This document shows, one piece after another, positions 10,111 through 22,440 of a stretch of DNA of 64,000 nucleotides. The DNA is taken from NCBI GenBank assembly GCA_003290165.1, contig QNQO01006225.1, positions 124,001 to 188,000 on the forward strand, given 5' to 3'. The position numbers were made by a program, and so were the translations under genes. Numbering within the stretch: position 1 is the first letter of the stretch; each line of letters opens with the position of its first letter. This DNA is from Berberis thunbergii (Eukaryota > Streptophyta > Magnoliopsida > Ranunculales > Berberidaceae). The notes under the pieces are model-generated. The model made no database searches and was not told the DNA's origin. It worked only from the letters and a program-made list of their open reading frames with translations.

Positions 10111-11950
10111 TTCATTATGTATGCGAGGATTGGAATCATCCAATTGTTTTCCTTGCTCGTTGCACATGCTTCTAGCACTTGATTTTCCAATATGGAACTT
10201 TCCTATATTGTGACTAGCAGATTATCATTTTCCTTATTTTGTGTTGCTTCCTTAGCTAGTTCGTTAGCTCATTCATTCTCTACCCTAGCAGCCTAAAAAC
10301 TTTCCATTAGCTCGGTAATCTTTTAATGGTAAGCTTTCATTCAAGCATTTGTGACTTGAATTCGCCGTTAAGCTGATTGACCACCAATTTGGAGTTAGTG
10401 AAAACACTGATTTATTTGATTCCCAAGTGTTTTGTCAACTGCAACCTGGCTAGTACTGCTTTGTACTCGGCTTCGTTGTTTGAGGCTTTGAAACTGAATT
10501 TTATCGCCTTTTCTAACATTATGCCTTCCGATCCTCTTTGTGATTACTGTCTGGTTGGCAGTTATTGCTGCCTGTAAATTCAGCAAGGAAATCCACCAAT
10601 GTTTGAGCTTTCATTGCGGTTTTGGGAGCGTAGCTGATGTCGAACTGCCCGAGTTCTATTTCCCATTTCACAATTCTTTCAAATAGTTATGGTTTGTGCA
10701 ATACTGATCGAAGTTTTTTGTTCGGTCATGACAATGATTGGGTGAAATTGGAAGTATGGTTGTAACTTTCTCGAAGATACGATCAAGGCGAGCGCCAGTT
10801 TCTTCAAAGCCTGGTAGTTGATAGCAGTTTTGTGCTCCCAATGTATGCCTTCAAGCTTTGGAAAGCCTTCTTGCATTCTTCATTCCACTTGAATGTCTTG
10901 TTTCCTTTCAAGATTTTGAAGAAAGCTAGACATTTGTCTGACGACTTCGAAATGAATCTGTTTAAAGCCGTTATCCTGCCATTGAGGGTTTGCACACCCT
11001 TTATATTCGTTGGAGACTGCATGTTGAAAAGTGTTTGTATCTGTTTCAGATCAACTTTGATCTCTTTTTGGTTGACCATGTACCCAAGGAATTTTTGTTT
11101 CTACTCCAAACGTGCATTTTTCTAGGTTCAACTTCATTTTGTATTTTCGGAGTTGGGAGAAGGCTTGTTCGAGATCTTTGATATGGTCTGTTCGGTGTAA
11201 GCTTTTGACCAACATCTCATTGATATACACCTCCATTGTCTTGCCGATCTGGTATCTAAACATTCTATTGACAGTCATTGGTATGTGGCTCCCATGTTCT
11301 TTAGTCCGAATGACATTACTCGGTAACAATATGTACCTTTTTTCTGTTATGAAATATGTTTTTTTCTTAGTCAAGAGGGTGCATCTTTATCTGGTTGTAA
11401 CAAGAAAACGCATCCATGAAGCTCAAGAGTTCGTGTCCGCAAGGGCATCCACTATTTGGTCTATACGCGGAAGTGGGAAACTGTCTTTTAAGCAAGCTTT
11501 GTTCATATCAGTGTAATCTACACATACTCTCCAGTTGCCATTCTTCTGCTTTACCAAAACTGTGTTAGCTAACCGGTCCAACTAGTGAGATTTTCCAATC
11601 ATTCCTACCGTTATCAAACGGTGCACCTCCTCGTTTATCCTTGGTTGCGTTATGAGGCAACTGACCTTCTTTTTTGTCAAACCGGCTTCTTGTCCAGATT
11701 GACTTGCAGTTTGTGAGTAATGACATACGAGTCTATTCCCAACATATCTTTCATTGTCCAGGCAAAAACGTCCTAGTTATCCTTTAGCAGTTGGACCACT
11801 TTCATGGCGAGTTTCGAGTGGATTTTCGTGCCATTCTAAACTATTCTTTTCCATTTTTGTCAACCAAGTAGAGTATTGTCATTTCTTCTTTGGGATCTGT
11901 TTGATCATGTTGTTGCAGCGGCTCTTCTAGTCGTTGCAGTAATTACTATT
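10111..11950 (-). pseudogene. RNase H and reverse transcriptase of Tat element A
   Basis: Minus strand. RNase H sequence with TNSKLVVNQLNGEFKSQ lies around 10340-10400, the rest extending to about 10800. The RT lies at about 10900-11750 with YQIGKTMEVY, HIKDLEQAFSQLRKYKMKLN and KCTFGV motifs. At the polymerase site it reads VYINEMLVKS, where the family has VY(V/I)DDMLVKS: both catalytic aspartates are changed. Element B keeps YIDD. Frameshifts and stops interrupt the region. Confidence 0.85.
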
Positions 11951-12400
11951 TGTGAGGAGCTTTCAACGCTGCATAGTGTCATTCGCATGCAGCTGGCTGA
12001 TCACCTTTGATAATCCTGATGTCATCATCGGTACGGTACTTCAGGCATTGATGCATGGTGGAGGATACCACACCAATTTCATGTATCCAAGGCCTTTTAA
12101 GAAACATGTTGTATGCGGATGGAGCGTCGACAATGAGGAAATCTATCAACGGGACTCGTTGTCTCCCTGGTTTTCCCGCTTCAACTGATAGTTGGATCAT
12201 TTCGAGTGGACGACACTATTCTCCGTTGAAACCTACCATTGGCTGATCATTTGGTGAGAACATTTTTTCAGTGAATTGCATATTTTAGAACGCTATTAAG
12301 TACAAAAGGTTGGTCGAGCCATCCGTGTCGACCAGTACTTTATTGATCTCCTACCTGGCTATTAGTACTCAAATTACCAGAGCATCATTGTGAGGGAAAT
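11951..12400 (-). pseudogene. aspartic protease of Tat element A
   Basis: Minus strand. VLVDTDGSTNLLYL (around 12340-12290) matches the protease active-site block VLVDxGSS with a changed DSG-type triad, and further on FLIVDAPSAYNMFLKRPWIH corresponds to the flap and ILGRP-like segment. Retroviral-type protease that would cut the gag-pol polyprotein. Between gag and RT, as expected for Ty3/gypsy. Degenerate. Confidence 0.75.
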
Positions 12401-12619
12401 GGACTCCCTTTGCGTCCTCATTGGAGAAGGTCAAAGTTCACTGCGTCGTTCTGGTGCATTGTGCAGAAGGCTTTGCATATATGATCCTTGTTCATAAATC
12501 CCGTATTGATCGCTTTTAGATCGATTGGCTAAGTCATTTTCTCCAATTACTCCATGCAAGACTCCCTTGATCACTCATTTGATCTGGTTTCTCTCCCTTT
12601 GGACTCTCCTTGCCTAATG

Positions 12620-14091
12620 AACTCTTCGAGTCATTCTTTTTTGTAAGGTGTTCGATCTTGTCCCTTTAAGTTGTAGTAGTCCTCGGTGTCGTGTTCATAG
12701 TCCTCGTGGAAAGAGAAACATTTGCTTTTACATCGCCCATCTGGATCTCCTCTCATTTTAAGTGGCAACTTAACATCCTCCCACTTCGCCATGGTTTTCA
12801 GGACCTCAACTCGACTTGTTTTCAAACTCGTAAATAGTTTGTTTGTCGATCGTTTGTATTTGGATATTCTGAGTTGCAGCCTTCCAGGTTCTTGTTGATT
12901 GGAGGTGGAACCTTAACGAGTTCCATTTCTCCAGGATCTTGTCTTGGTTGTATGAGACTCAGATCTGCCACTAGTTTGGTGTATTTTCGACTGGCCATTT
13001 TACTCCTGAGGCCTGTCGTTCCTTCGTTCTTCTTTTCTCCTCTCATGATTAGCAGAAGCTGTCTATTTTCAGATTCATTCTTCTTCCTAGCAACCACCAT
13101 CTCTTTGAGAGTGATGTGTTTTTTGGCGATATTTAATAGAGTCGTCATGTTCTCTGGGGTCTAGATTCAGATATTCATAAAATGGTTTCCTTTATAGTCT
13201 AGAAGTGAAGGTGGCAATGGTCGTGTCGTCACTGCAATTGTCAATCATTGTCAACTTGTTAGTAAAACGAGATATATACTCCCTTATATTCTCATCGGGC
13301 TATGTCTGATGTGAAGCAAGTAGTGTGGGCCCTTTCTCATTCGTTGACTGTGGATGAACGTCGTGATGAAGGCAGTGGCTAGTGCTAGGAAGGAGTCTAT
13401 CGACCACGATGGCAAGCTGTTGAACCAACTCATTGTTGTGGAGGTGAGACTAATTGGAAATGTTCGACATAGGATGGACTTTGTTCTCTCCTTCAATGCT
13501 ATCATGTGGTGGAAATGTCGTAAGTGGTCTGTCGGATCGGTAGTGCCATCGTATGTCTCGAACTTTGGTGGAGTAAACTTTTTTGGTAGAGGAGTTATCA
13601 TGAGCACGTCAGAGAATGGTGGTCTGGCCAATTCTTATAGCACGTTAGGATATGTAACCACGATCCTGAATGGAATTTATGCAGGAGTCCTGTTATTCTA
13701 AGGGGGGCCATATGTCGATGGTTAACTGCTTTCAAGATTCATTTGTTGAGGTTCAGTAGGAACTTCATTACTCTCTCGGACACAGTTGGTAGAGTTTTTT
13801 GGGGTGGTGTTTGGACAGGGTCTACGGATTGAGTGCGTTCTTGGGTGAGTTTGTCCACCGCTTTGATCAGAAGATCCATTTAGGACTTGAGTTGATCCAC
13901 ATGAGGATCCGTGGTAGTGACGCCAAATTTTGAGATGAATATAATTCTCCTCCATGTTGTGGCTCTCTGGCACCAGGCACAGTTGGCTCGGTTATTGCTG
14001 GGTTTGCAACATGCACTGTACATGACACAACTTCACCATTGGAGGGATTGCTTGGATTGTTGCTAGGTTGAGGGTTTGTAGAGCGTTCCAT
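12620..14091 (-). pseudogene. gag of Tat element A
   Basis: Minus strand, probable start ATG at 14091 (MERSTNPQPSNN), about 80 bases after the PBS. The central retrotransposon gag domain (13631-13284) reads PPKFETYDGTTDPTDHLRHF and SWFNSLPSWSIDSF, close to the pattern of Tat gags. A lysine-rich stretch follows, and near the end CFSFHEDYEHDTEDYYNLK, the zinc-knuckle-like block with its last Cys changed to Tyr. It would make the capsid. Several frameshifts separate these parts. Confidence 0.85.
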
Positions 14092-14170
14092 CTGTTCTAA
14101 GAGCTTTTTAATCGCTGATCAGATCTGAGGAAGTTTCATATTCCAAGCTCTCTCCTTGTAAGGAAATTGT

Positions 14171-14190
14171 CGTTCCCCGCAGACGGCGCA
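14171..14190 (-). other. primer-binding site of Tat element A
   Basis: Minus strand reads TGCGCCGTCTGCGGGGAACG next to the 5' LTR. Tat elements have TGGCGCCGTCTGTGGGG-type sites that pair with the 3' end of a tRNA (tRNA-Asp-like). One G of TGGCGCC is missing or changed. Confidence 0.7.
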
Positions 14191-14194
14191 AAAC

Positions 14195-14732
14195 TAATGC
14201 ATCCAAAATCTGATCTCCTATAAGTCTGACCTACAAAACAAATGTTAGATTGCCAAATACCACCTTTTTAGTGGACGAAGGCACTCCGATGCTTAAGTTA
14301 GTAACTCTATTGGAGATGGAGATAAATCTGGACATAACTCAGTTAAAATTGCATACCTTTGTTGAATGTTCTTTTTACCTTATATGGTGGTCGTTGTTAA
14401 TTCTCAGCATGACTTAATCTTGTGAGGCACAACGAGAGGAGACGTTCTCTGTAACAGTTTCCTCCTTTATGAAGATATGTCCTTAGGGGTGTAATTCCTT
14501 CCACGATTCTTTTTCTCTGTAATTTTCCTCCTCTTTAAGGTAAACTTTGTTAGGCCTGGATTTAGACATTTAACTATGATTTATTCTGATGGGCCCTGTT
14601 TGGATTTTCATGACCAGATCCGCCCTTTTTGGGCTTTGTGAGTTGGCCTGGTCTTGAAATATTTGATCCTTACGATGGATGATCTCTGCCATGTGTGCGA
14701 TTTTGATGGCAGTTTTATTTGATGTATCATTA
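14195..14732 (-). repeat. LTR 3 of Tat element A (5' LTR)
   Basis: 538 bp, TAATGCATCC to GTATCATTA (ends changed from TGATG and CATCA by single transitions). Nearly the same length as LTR 1. Adjacent PBS identifies it as the 5' LTR of a minus-oriented element. Confidence 0.85.
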
Positions 14733-17641
14733 GATATATTTGATGTTGAGAAGTACAAAAACTTTAATGAAGTTTGAAAGTTATTTCCTTCTTATGATGA
14801 TCCAAGTCATCAAATGTCGGGGTATGAGACATAAATAGTTGGTCGATCATTTGGGTAGAAGAAATCCAAATGTGAATGGTAATGCATAATTGGAAGATGA
14901 GATTGTTTAGATGCTTATTGTATCTATTATTTTCGAAGTTGTTTCCCAATGGAAGATCGCAGGTGAATTAGGGCTGAATGTGGATGTTAGAAAATATTCA
15001 TACTCTCAGTCAACACAATTTGATGAGTGTCTTCATCGCAAAACTATACTTAATGATGGATGATTGTTCAAGGTTTGTCCATTCCCAAATCACTGGCCTA
15101 TTTATTTATGATTTATATATGTATTTTTATTTCATAATAGTATGTCATATGTTTCTGTTAATTTAACTTAGTTAGTTTTCATGTAAATATATTTAAAAAT
15201 AAATTTGTTTAGCGTTTCATGTAAATGAAATCCGACTCTTTCAATGAGCCCAATTGCATTTTACTCTCATTTTTGTATTTACATAATTTTTTAAATGTAG
15301 AGTTGGTTCTAAGAACATTTTACCCGTCTTTCGCTGATGTTGGCAAATCCCAATGAAGATGTGTTTCCAAGATTCTTGAGGTGCAGTTTTGAACTGTCAA
15401 TTTCGTTTGAAGGACCATTGTCACGTAGGTTCGAATTCGCAAGAAATCAATTGGAACTTTAAACCCTCAATTCGGTAATATGGACTATTTTCATGATTCA
15501 ACCGTCATATAATAAAGTGAAGTTTGATGGGATGCATTGAATTTCTCTGCTTATAAAAGGATCATTATTTCGTGCTAGAAGCAAAAGGTAATTATCTTTT
15601 ACATTAATGTTTTTCAATTATTTAATTTAAATATTTGCATATATGTTTATTGGTAAGAGGACATTTCAGGTTGTATGGTATTTAGGAGATCGTTGTTGAG
15701 GACAAGTGACCAGTTAAATGGGAGTACCTACCAATCCTCCTTTTTTCTGCGCAAATGCTATTTTTAGGACTATATATGACTATTATAAGCAACAAGCAAG
15801 GATTGTGATTTCGTTTTGTGAGTTAATTTTCGGTCTTCTGATTTTCAGGATATTTCAATATGTAAAGACAAAAGTAAAAATTTCAAGGATACATGAAACA
15901 TATATAATGAATTTTGGAGGTATATGAAATATGTGAAAAAAGAATAAGATGCAAGTAAATAAATTTATTAAACACATCAAATGAAGCCTAAATACCAATA
16001 AATGAAACAAACATGAAATCAATATATAATTAGAAAATTAGGGGGTGGTTTCAAAAATCAATATATACGTAGAAGAAATGATAATTAGAAAATAAGGGTG
16101 GTTTCAAAAATCAATAAGTAATTAGAAGAAATGATAATTATAAGAAAAAAATCCTAAAATTTTCAAAAAAAAAAACCCTTGAAAACAGGTATTTTTTTCC
16201 CTTTTCTTTTTTTTGTAATTTAAAAAAATGAAATTTCGCGAAAACATAATCCTTGGGAACAAGGATATTGGCCGGTGTTGAGGCAAATATATTGTCTGAC
16301 CTTCCTTGAGATGGTTTGATGGAGATCCACCGATCGCTAGATATGTTGCTGCTAGATTCACTACTATGCTCTGGGATGTACCATATTTGAACCAGGCCGA
16401 AAGGGGAGAGGTGTACCTGCAAACCACTCTGACTCAAGTTAGAACGAAGCAAATAGAAATTACAAGTATTATATTGAATTGCTTACCTCCCTATAATTGT
16501 ATACATGGTACACATATATATGTAGGTACCAGATTGAATGGGATTAGGATTCCCGATATCATATTTCGTGCTGAAAATTCTATATGTATATAGACTCTAT
16601 TAAATATTGATTCAGTTAAGCATTTTGGATCTCAAGGAGTAAACTTCTTGTTCGAAGCTAATATGGACTTGCATACTCCTGTGTGACTCTAGTCTTAGCT
16701 CGATAAGAACTCTAGTGATTATGCTTGCCCACTGTGTAGGGGTTCCTTGACTGAAACTACGATGTACTTAGCCTTTGTAGGTGTTCTGATCATAATCTAG
16801 AGTGTTGGTTCCATCTCTGGATGTCGAGATGTCTTGAGCAGTATTTAGGGGTGTGTACCCAGTGTGTGCTACATAGTAATAAACTTGATGTCGATAGCGA
16901 ATCAGTGTGGATCTTGAAGTAACAATTAGGTGCAAACAACTATTGTTAATGAATGAGATAGTATCTCAATGCAGATGCTCGGGTGTGAATCTCAAGGATT
17001 GTGTCTCCTATCACAACGATACAGTGTTTATGAGCACGTTTAAGGACACGTGTCTTGAAAATATTGGGTACTCACAGCCAGCAAATGCGGAGTTCATGGA
17101 AGCAACGAGCTTGTTTAATGAACCATGCTTTCGAATACCCGAGGCCGGACCAAGAGATGCAAATCCTTAGTCATATGCCACACATCCAGAGCCTATGGAA
17201 GATATTGATATTCAATAGAATATCAAGTATATAGATGTTTAAGTAAATGTTATTACCAAATATAGGGTTTCTTATTATTAGTTGTTTTATAATTTATTTG
17301 TTTTAAAATTAATAAAAGACTTTATGTGGCTTATACAAGACTTGTTTGAAAAAGAAAGAGGTGACTTTCTCGATATCACAAAACAAATGCATGAAAAGTA
17401 TTTGCAAAAATAAGAAATCCAAATACTCAAATAACATAATAGTTATTTCCATAATGAGTTGGTGACATTGAGGTCTGGACAACGTAGTACATCTCGGAGT
17501 TTTTTTTTAATTAATATTTTGTTAAATATATTAAATTTTATTTGGTTATGGTATTCCTACCTTCAAACAGATCTGTCGATGGGCCATCTGCATTGCCTCA
17601 TGATTGGGGCTCACAACGAAATGAACCAAACTCCACGGATG
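14733..17641. other. region between Tat elements A and B
   Basis: No gene or known element could be supported. Right after LTR 3 one frame reads YDIFDVEKYKNFNEV with stops nearby, which could be the continuation of the PMD-like gene that received element A, but this is weak. Short open frames near 16306-16593 and 16907-17170 have no recognisable motif. Composition is AT-rich with poly-A and poly-T runs. Confidence 0.4.
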
Positions 17642-17646
17642 CAGAT

Positions 17647-18215
17647 TGATGCATCCAAATATCGTCCTCCTGTGAGTTTGACTTGCAAAATAATTTTTAG
17701 ACTGCCAAAGACCGCCATTCTGGTGGCCGAAGGCACTACAATGATCAAGTCAGTAACTCTGTTGAAAAAATGATGTAAATCTGGAGAAAACCCAGTTAAA
17801 GTTGCATACCTGTGTCGAATGTTCTCTATACCTTTTATAATTGTCATGGTTAACTTTCTGCGTGACTTAAGTATGTGAGGCGCAACAAAAGAAGATGTTT
17901 CTTGTAACAGTCTCATCCTTTATGGAGATGCATTCGGGGAGGCGTAACTCCCTCCACGTCTCTTTTTGGTGCAACGTTCTTCTTCTTTATGATAAAACTC
18001 GTGTTGGGTCGTGATTCGAGCTCTAATTCGTTTGGGTCTGGATTCAAGTCTTGTTTATGTTTCCTCATTGAAGGGCCTCGTCTGGGCCTCAATAGTTAGT
18101 TTTATTCTTCTTGGGCTTTACGTGCTGACCCAATAGACCGGACGTTGTATCCTTGTGATGAGTCTCTATGCCATGTGTATGATCATGATGACTGGTCTAT
18201 TTTGATGCATCATCA
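17647..18215 (-). repeat. 3' LTR of Tat element B
   Basis: 569 bp, TGATGCATCC to GCATCATCA. Clearly homologous to 26725-27274, but with many differences, which suggests an old insertion. Related to but distinct from the element A LTRs. Confidence 0.85.
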
Positions 18216-18236
18216 ATTACTCCCGCCTTAGTTAGT
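18216..18236 (-). other. polypurine tract of Tat element B
   Basis: Minus strand reads AAGGCGGGAGTAAT directly next to the 3' LTR. It matches the element A tract AAGGGGGAGTAGC with a G-to-C change in the G run. Confidence 0.7.
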
Positions 18237-18410
18237 GGGTATGTTGGTGTATAAACTAACTGTGTGGTGGTTTTGCTTTTGATTACAATGTTACGGCTTA
18301 TTTAGTGCTCTTGCTATCTGTCATTGTTATTATCTCTTCGGTGTTCCATCCGCCTATTCATTTTGGCGCAATTTCTAGAATTTCATGCGGTTGTCATACC
18401 TTGCACGTTC

Positions 18411-18450
18411 TCCCAAGAGTAGTCCTTTCATTATCCATTCCTATAAAAGG
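18411..18450 (+). promoter_or_regulatory. putative aORF promoter with TATA box, element B
   Basis: Block CAAGAGTAGTCCTTTCATT followed by TATAAAA at 18442-18448, 95 bases before the aORF start position. It parallels the arrangement at 970-1010 in element A. Confidence 0.55.
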
Positions 18451-18536
18451 AAAAGCTTGTGTATGCCCTATTTTCTTCTACATTTCCTCATTTTCTGATT
18501 GTTAACCCTTTGATTCTTTGCATTTGTTCTGTAGTC

Positions 18537-20710
18537 ACGTTTAACTTCAGGGTTTCAGATGGCGATGCTCTTGATGATTGCGAAGCTTTCTTTATGCCCA
18601 AGCGGGCAACACACGTGACTCTAGACAACATTCGTCACGACTAGTCGTTGCCAACCGATTTGAAAATTGTTCACCCCAGAGAGGGTAACAGTCCTTGTTG
18701 TCCTAAGCATGGGTACATTGCTTTGTATCTTGGTATGTTCCACTATGGTTTCAGGCTTTCGGTTCCTACTATCATCTAGGAGTACTTGGATTTGGTTGGT
18801 ATTGTTCCCGCTCAACTGGTCCCTAATGGTTGGAAAATAACAATTTCAACCGCGAGAGCTACCTCGACTCGTATTCCTATGAATGTTAGGGTTTTGCATT
18901 CTCTTGTAGGGTTCAGTGTGAACCCTAATCACACTTGTCGTTTGCGTTCTCCTCCTTGCTTTGAGGACCTGTGAGAGGAGTATATAGGTTGGTCAAGGTC
19001 CTGGTTCTACGCCTCTCTTTCTTCCAATCACTTTAGTTTATGCGGGAATCAGATTATGTGATCATTTCGGGAGCCTAAGAAGGTCGAGTTGTCACTGTCT
19101 TTGGAAGAACAGGAGTTTTGCCGTTAGTTTTGTGATCTTCCCTAAGTATCAGTGGAAGATTTTCTCACTATGGATGCCATTATTTGTGGTGGTTTTCTTT
19201 CACTGGGTAGGCCAGGTTTCGCTTCAGAGGTTATTGTTGCACGCGTTGGTGATGTAGGAGTCACCACTTCTGTCTCTGCTTGAGGCCCTAGGATTATTGG
19301 TTCAGTTGTTACGAAAAGGAAAGTTCCTAGGCCTCCTAGCCTCCAAAATGTCGGCCGTCAACTCTGGTCGTGTCTCGAAGAGAAAAAGCTTGTTTCCTCC
19401 AGCCTTGAATCCACCATGACCCCCTCTCATCTTGTTTCTCTATAGAAAGGAGGTCGTGCTCTAAGAGATGATTCTTCTGCCCGTGAGGATGATGAGGTAA
19501 ATAGAGTTCTCGAGATAAGTGAGAAGGAAGTTGTTCGTCCTCTAGATGACCATAAGAAAAAGCTTGTTGCTTCTTATGGCTTGCCGGACCCTGTCGGTCT
19601 TTCGATTGATGATTGGCGTATTATTGAGAACAAATTGCTTCAGCTAGGTGTTTAGCTGTCGAAGAATCCGAAGGGTACTAAGACCTTGGATGACTTCAAG
19701 TATGATTCGTCAGTAGTGGATCAAGTTGTTGTCCGGGCTCGAGATCACAAGTTTATTTTTTCTTTTGTTGTGGCTGGGACTTCAGGATCTCCTGTTGTTC
19801 CTTCTGCATCTTGCCCTACTTCTACTGTCGTTGGTGAGACCTTCTGACCTTTCGAGGCTGATGTGCATGACAGTGCTCGTAATCTCATTGGCGGCTGTCA
19901 CGAGCAGTTGGCTAATAAAGCTCCTATGCCCGTGTGACAACCACGTCGTCATATTAACGATGGCCTCCAGCATCTTATGGAGGGGATGATGCATCTTACT
20001 TATGCGACCGTCATGGGGTCAAATTGTAAGGAGCCTCGTGATCAGGCTGCACACGTCGAGTGGAAACAATCAGGACACATTCTGGTCCTTTCCCATGTTC
20101 TCCGTCGATTGGATTTGTTGAAGGCGCAGTGCACGGAGCATGAGAGGGCTGTGGATTCTACACGGGCATTGTTGAGGGAACTCAAGGCTACGCGTGATGC
20201 GTTTGCTTCTGACCTCGAGACATCTGAGGTGGAATTGGGCAGGTTGTTTTCCTGTCTGGATGTTGTTGAGAAAGAGTTGTTCAACAGAAAGACCGAACGT
20301 GATGTGGCTATTCGTTCTGCTGAAGAATGTTCTGCCAAGCTCAAGGATGCTACTATTCGCATAGCTCAGCGAAATTCTGAGTTTGTAGAGACTAAATCAG
20401 CGGTCTCTATAAAACTTGCGGATGTTGATAAAGAGTTAGCGTCAACACGAGCTGAGCTGTCAACTGTTACTAAGAAGCTGAAGGCAGCAGATGCGACAAA
20501 TCTTAAAAGAGTGGTCGAGGGACGCCATATTTTCTTGGATTTCTTGGAAACACAAGGTTTGGACATGTCTCCATACTGTTGCTTTGCTGAGTAGGAATTT
20601 GATGATGTCGAGGAAGTTGTTCCGGATTCAATGGGTAATCCAGATGTCGAGGAGCCTTCGATCCTATGCTGCTTGAAAACACTGCCCATGGCACTGATTC
20701 CCCTTCTTAG
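18537..20710 (+). pseudogene. Tat antisense ORF (aORF) B
   Basis: Colinear with the element A aORF. The start ATG has become ACG (18537-18539). The frame then reads FRVSDGDALDDCEAFF, MPKRATHVTLDN and, after a stop, PKHGYIALYLGMFHYGFRLS and QLVPNGWKITIS, the Transposase_28-like (PF04195) pattern. A variable middle follows, then a long coiled coil (19977-20594, about 200 residues, Glu/Lys/Ala/Leu heptads). The sequence AE*EFDDVEE shows the ORF originally continued past the stop at 20592. Function unknown. Point nonsense changes in an otherwise preserved frame indicate decay of a once long protein of perhaps 650-700 residues. Confidence 0.7.
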
Positions 20711-21168
20711 TGGTTATTTTCTTTTTCTTTCTGTAATCTCGTTTTTTAGAAGATAAATGGAAAATTTATTATTTTGCATTTTTGTGTCTCGTATGTCTAG
20801 CTTGTTAGCTTTTATTTATGACATTTCTGGGAGATTTTCGACCTATTTGTCCGGGTATTTATGAGTAGCTTCAATACTCAACGTTTTAGTCGTATAGAAG
20901 CTATAGTTTACAAAATCTTTTTTCATTCAGATTACAATGTCATACATTACAGTCAACTTAAAAGTCCAACTCTTATGTCATGGAACTTTATTACTTGTGG
21001 TTGATCAGGCCAGAAGTTATTTTTTTATGTTTGACTCGTTAGTCTAGCACATGTATTGGTTTTTGCTCGATACTCTAAACATGCTGAATATTTTCTCGAG
21101 TTGGTTTTTTAATCTGACTTTTTGTCCTGATTAAATTTTTGTTGTTTTGAAATTGAGAGCAAAAGACT
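20711..21168. other. spacer between aORF and integrase, element B
   Basis: No coding signal. AT-rich sequence between two convergent coding units: the plus-strand aORF and minus-strand gag-pol both end here, so transcription termination signals for both strands would be expected in this stretch. Confidence 0.5.
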
Positions 21169-22440
21169 TTATTGATAATATATTTTCAAGTGCTCTACAT
21201 TTTGTGGCCGAGGTATCATTTCGCCCTCTTTGTCTGCCAACCAGTATGTTCCTAGTCTATTGATTTTTGTTACCCAGTATGGTCCTTCCCAGTTCGGGTT
21301 CAGCTTGCACGCACTGGGCTCTTTCGTGTTTAGTTGGACTTTTTGTAACACCCTGTCTCCAACATTCAAAGTTTGGATTCACACCTTCTTGTTGTAACAC
21401 CATGCCATGCGATGTTGGTAGGTTGTTGTTTTAATCAAGGATGCTTCTCATTTTTCGTTGAGGAGATCCAACCCGACTTTTAATACTTCGACGTTGTCTT
21501 CTGCGTGGAATTCTTCAGTTCAGAATGTTGGCATTCCGATCTCCACGGGTATCATCGCTTTTGACCAGTAAGCAACGGCGAAAGGTGTTTCTTCTGTTGG
21601 AATTTGTTTTGTTGTTCTCTACATCCAAAGAACACTAGGTAACTTGGATGTCCATAGTCCTTTTGCTGCCTCGAGTCTTCTTTTGATTGCTTCCAAGATT
21701 GTCCTATTATTGACCTCGGCTTGTCTGTTTGCTTGCGGATGAGCTAGCGTAGAAAAATGTTGTTGGATATTCATGTTCTCACATAACTCCCTAACTTTTT
21801 TGCCTTCAAACTGTCTCCCATTCTCCGTGACGATTACTCTTGGGATCCCGAATCTGCATATGATGTTTCTCGAGAGAAATTTCTCGACTTGTGCTTCCCT
21901 TATCTTTGTGAGGGGCTCTACTTCTACCCATTTGGTGAAGTACTTTATTGTGACGAGGAGAAACTTCTTTTTATCGGACGTTGGGAGTGGTCATACGATG
22001 TCCATTCTCCATTGTGTGAATGGCCAAGGGCTGCTCTTTGGGATCAGATTTTGTCCCGGCATGTGGGTGTATGAGGCGAATCTTTGGCACTTGTCACATT
22101 TACGAACTAGCTTCTGAGCATCCGCTTGTATCGTTGGCCAATAATAACCTAATGTGAGAGCTTTGTGGGCCAATGTTCTTCCTCCTGGATGATTTTTGCA
22201 TGTGTCGTGGTGTATTTCCTGTTGGACATATTCGGCATCTCCTGGTGCAAGGCACCTCAGTAATGGGCTCGTGGCTGACCTCCTATACAATTTGTCATTG
22301 ATCATTGTGTATCTTGCTGCTCGATTCCGTAGTTTCTTGGCTTGCATCTTATCTGTTGGGAGTTCTCCATTTAATATATATGTCAGGATTGGAGTTGTCA
22401 AGTTGGTTTCTTGGTTTCGGCGCATGCTTTTTTCGATTGA
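21169..22440 (-). pseudogene. integrase of Tat element B
   Basis: Minus strand. Zinc-binding part (22425-21991) reads IHHDTCKNHPGGRTLAHK, GYYWPTIQADAQ and CDKCQRFA, an HHCC module, followed by QWRMDIV, the start of the core. The C-terminus (21369-21169) reads VGDRVLQKVQLNTKEP, NWEGPYWVTKINRLGTYWL and VEHLKIYYQ, the GPY/F-type domain with normal end. Core is frameshifted. Confidence 0.85.

Larger units (their letters stand above)
250..14732 (-). mobile_element. Tat-lineage Ty3/gypsy element A, rearranged
   Basis: This long element is in minus orientation. It begins TGATGCATCC (250) and ends CATTA (14732; canonical end CATCA). The flanking pentamers are GTTAT (245-249) and GATAT (14733-14737), a likely decayed target duplication. 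Order on the plus strand: LTR, polypurine tract, plus-strand aORF, PMD-like flank with a copia insertion, a second truncated LTR, then minus-strand integrase, RNase H, RT, protease, gag, PBS and the outer LTR. An extra antisense ORF between pol and the 3' LTR is a known trait of Tat elements (Grande, RIRE2, Retand). The internal LTR and repeated flank show rearrangement after insertion. All coding parts are broken, so the element is dead. Confidence 0.8.
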
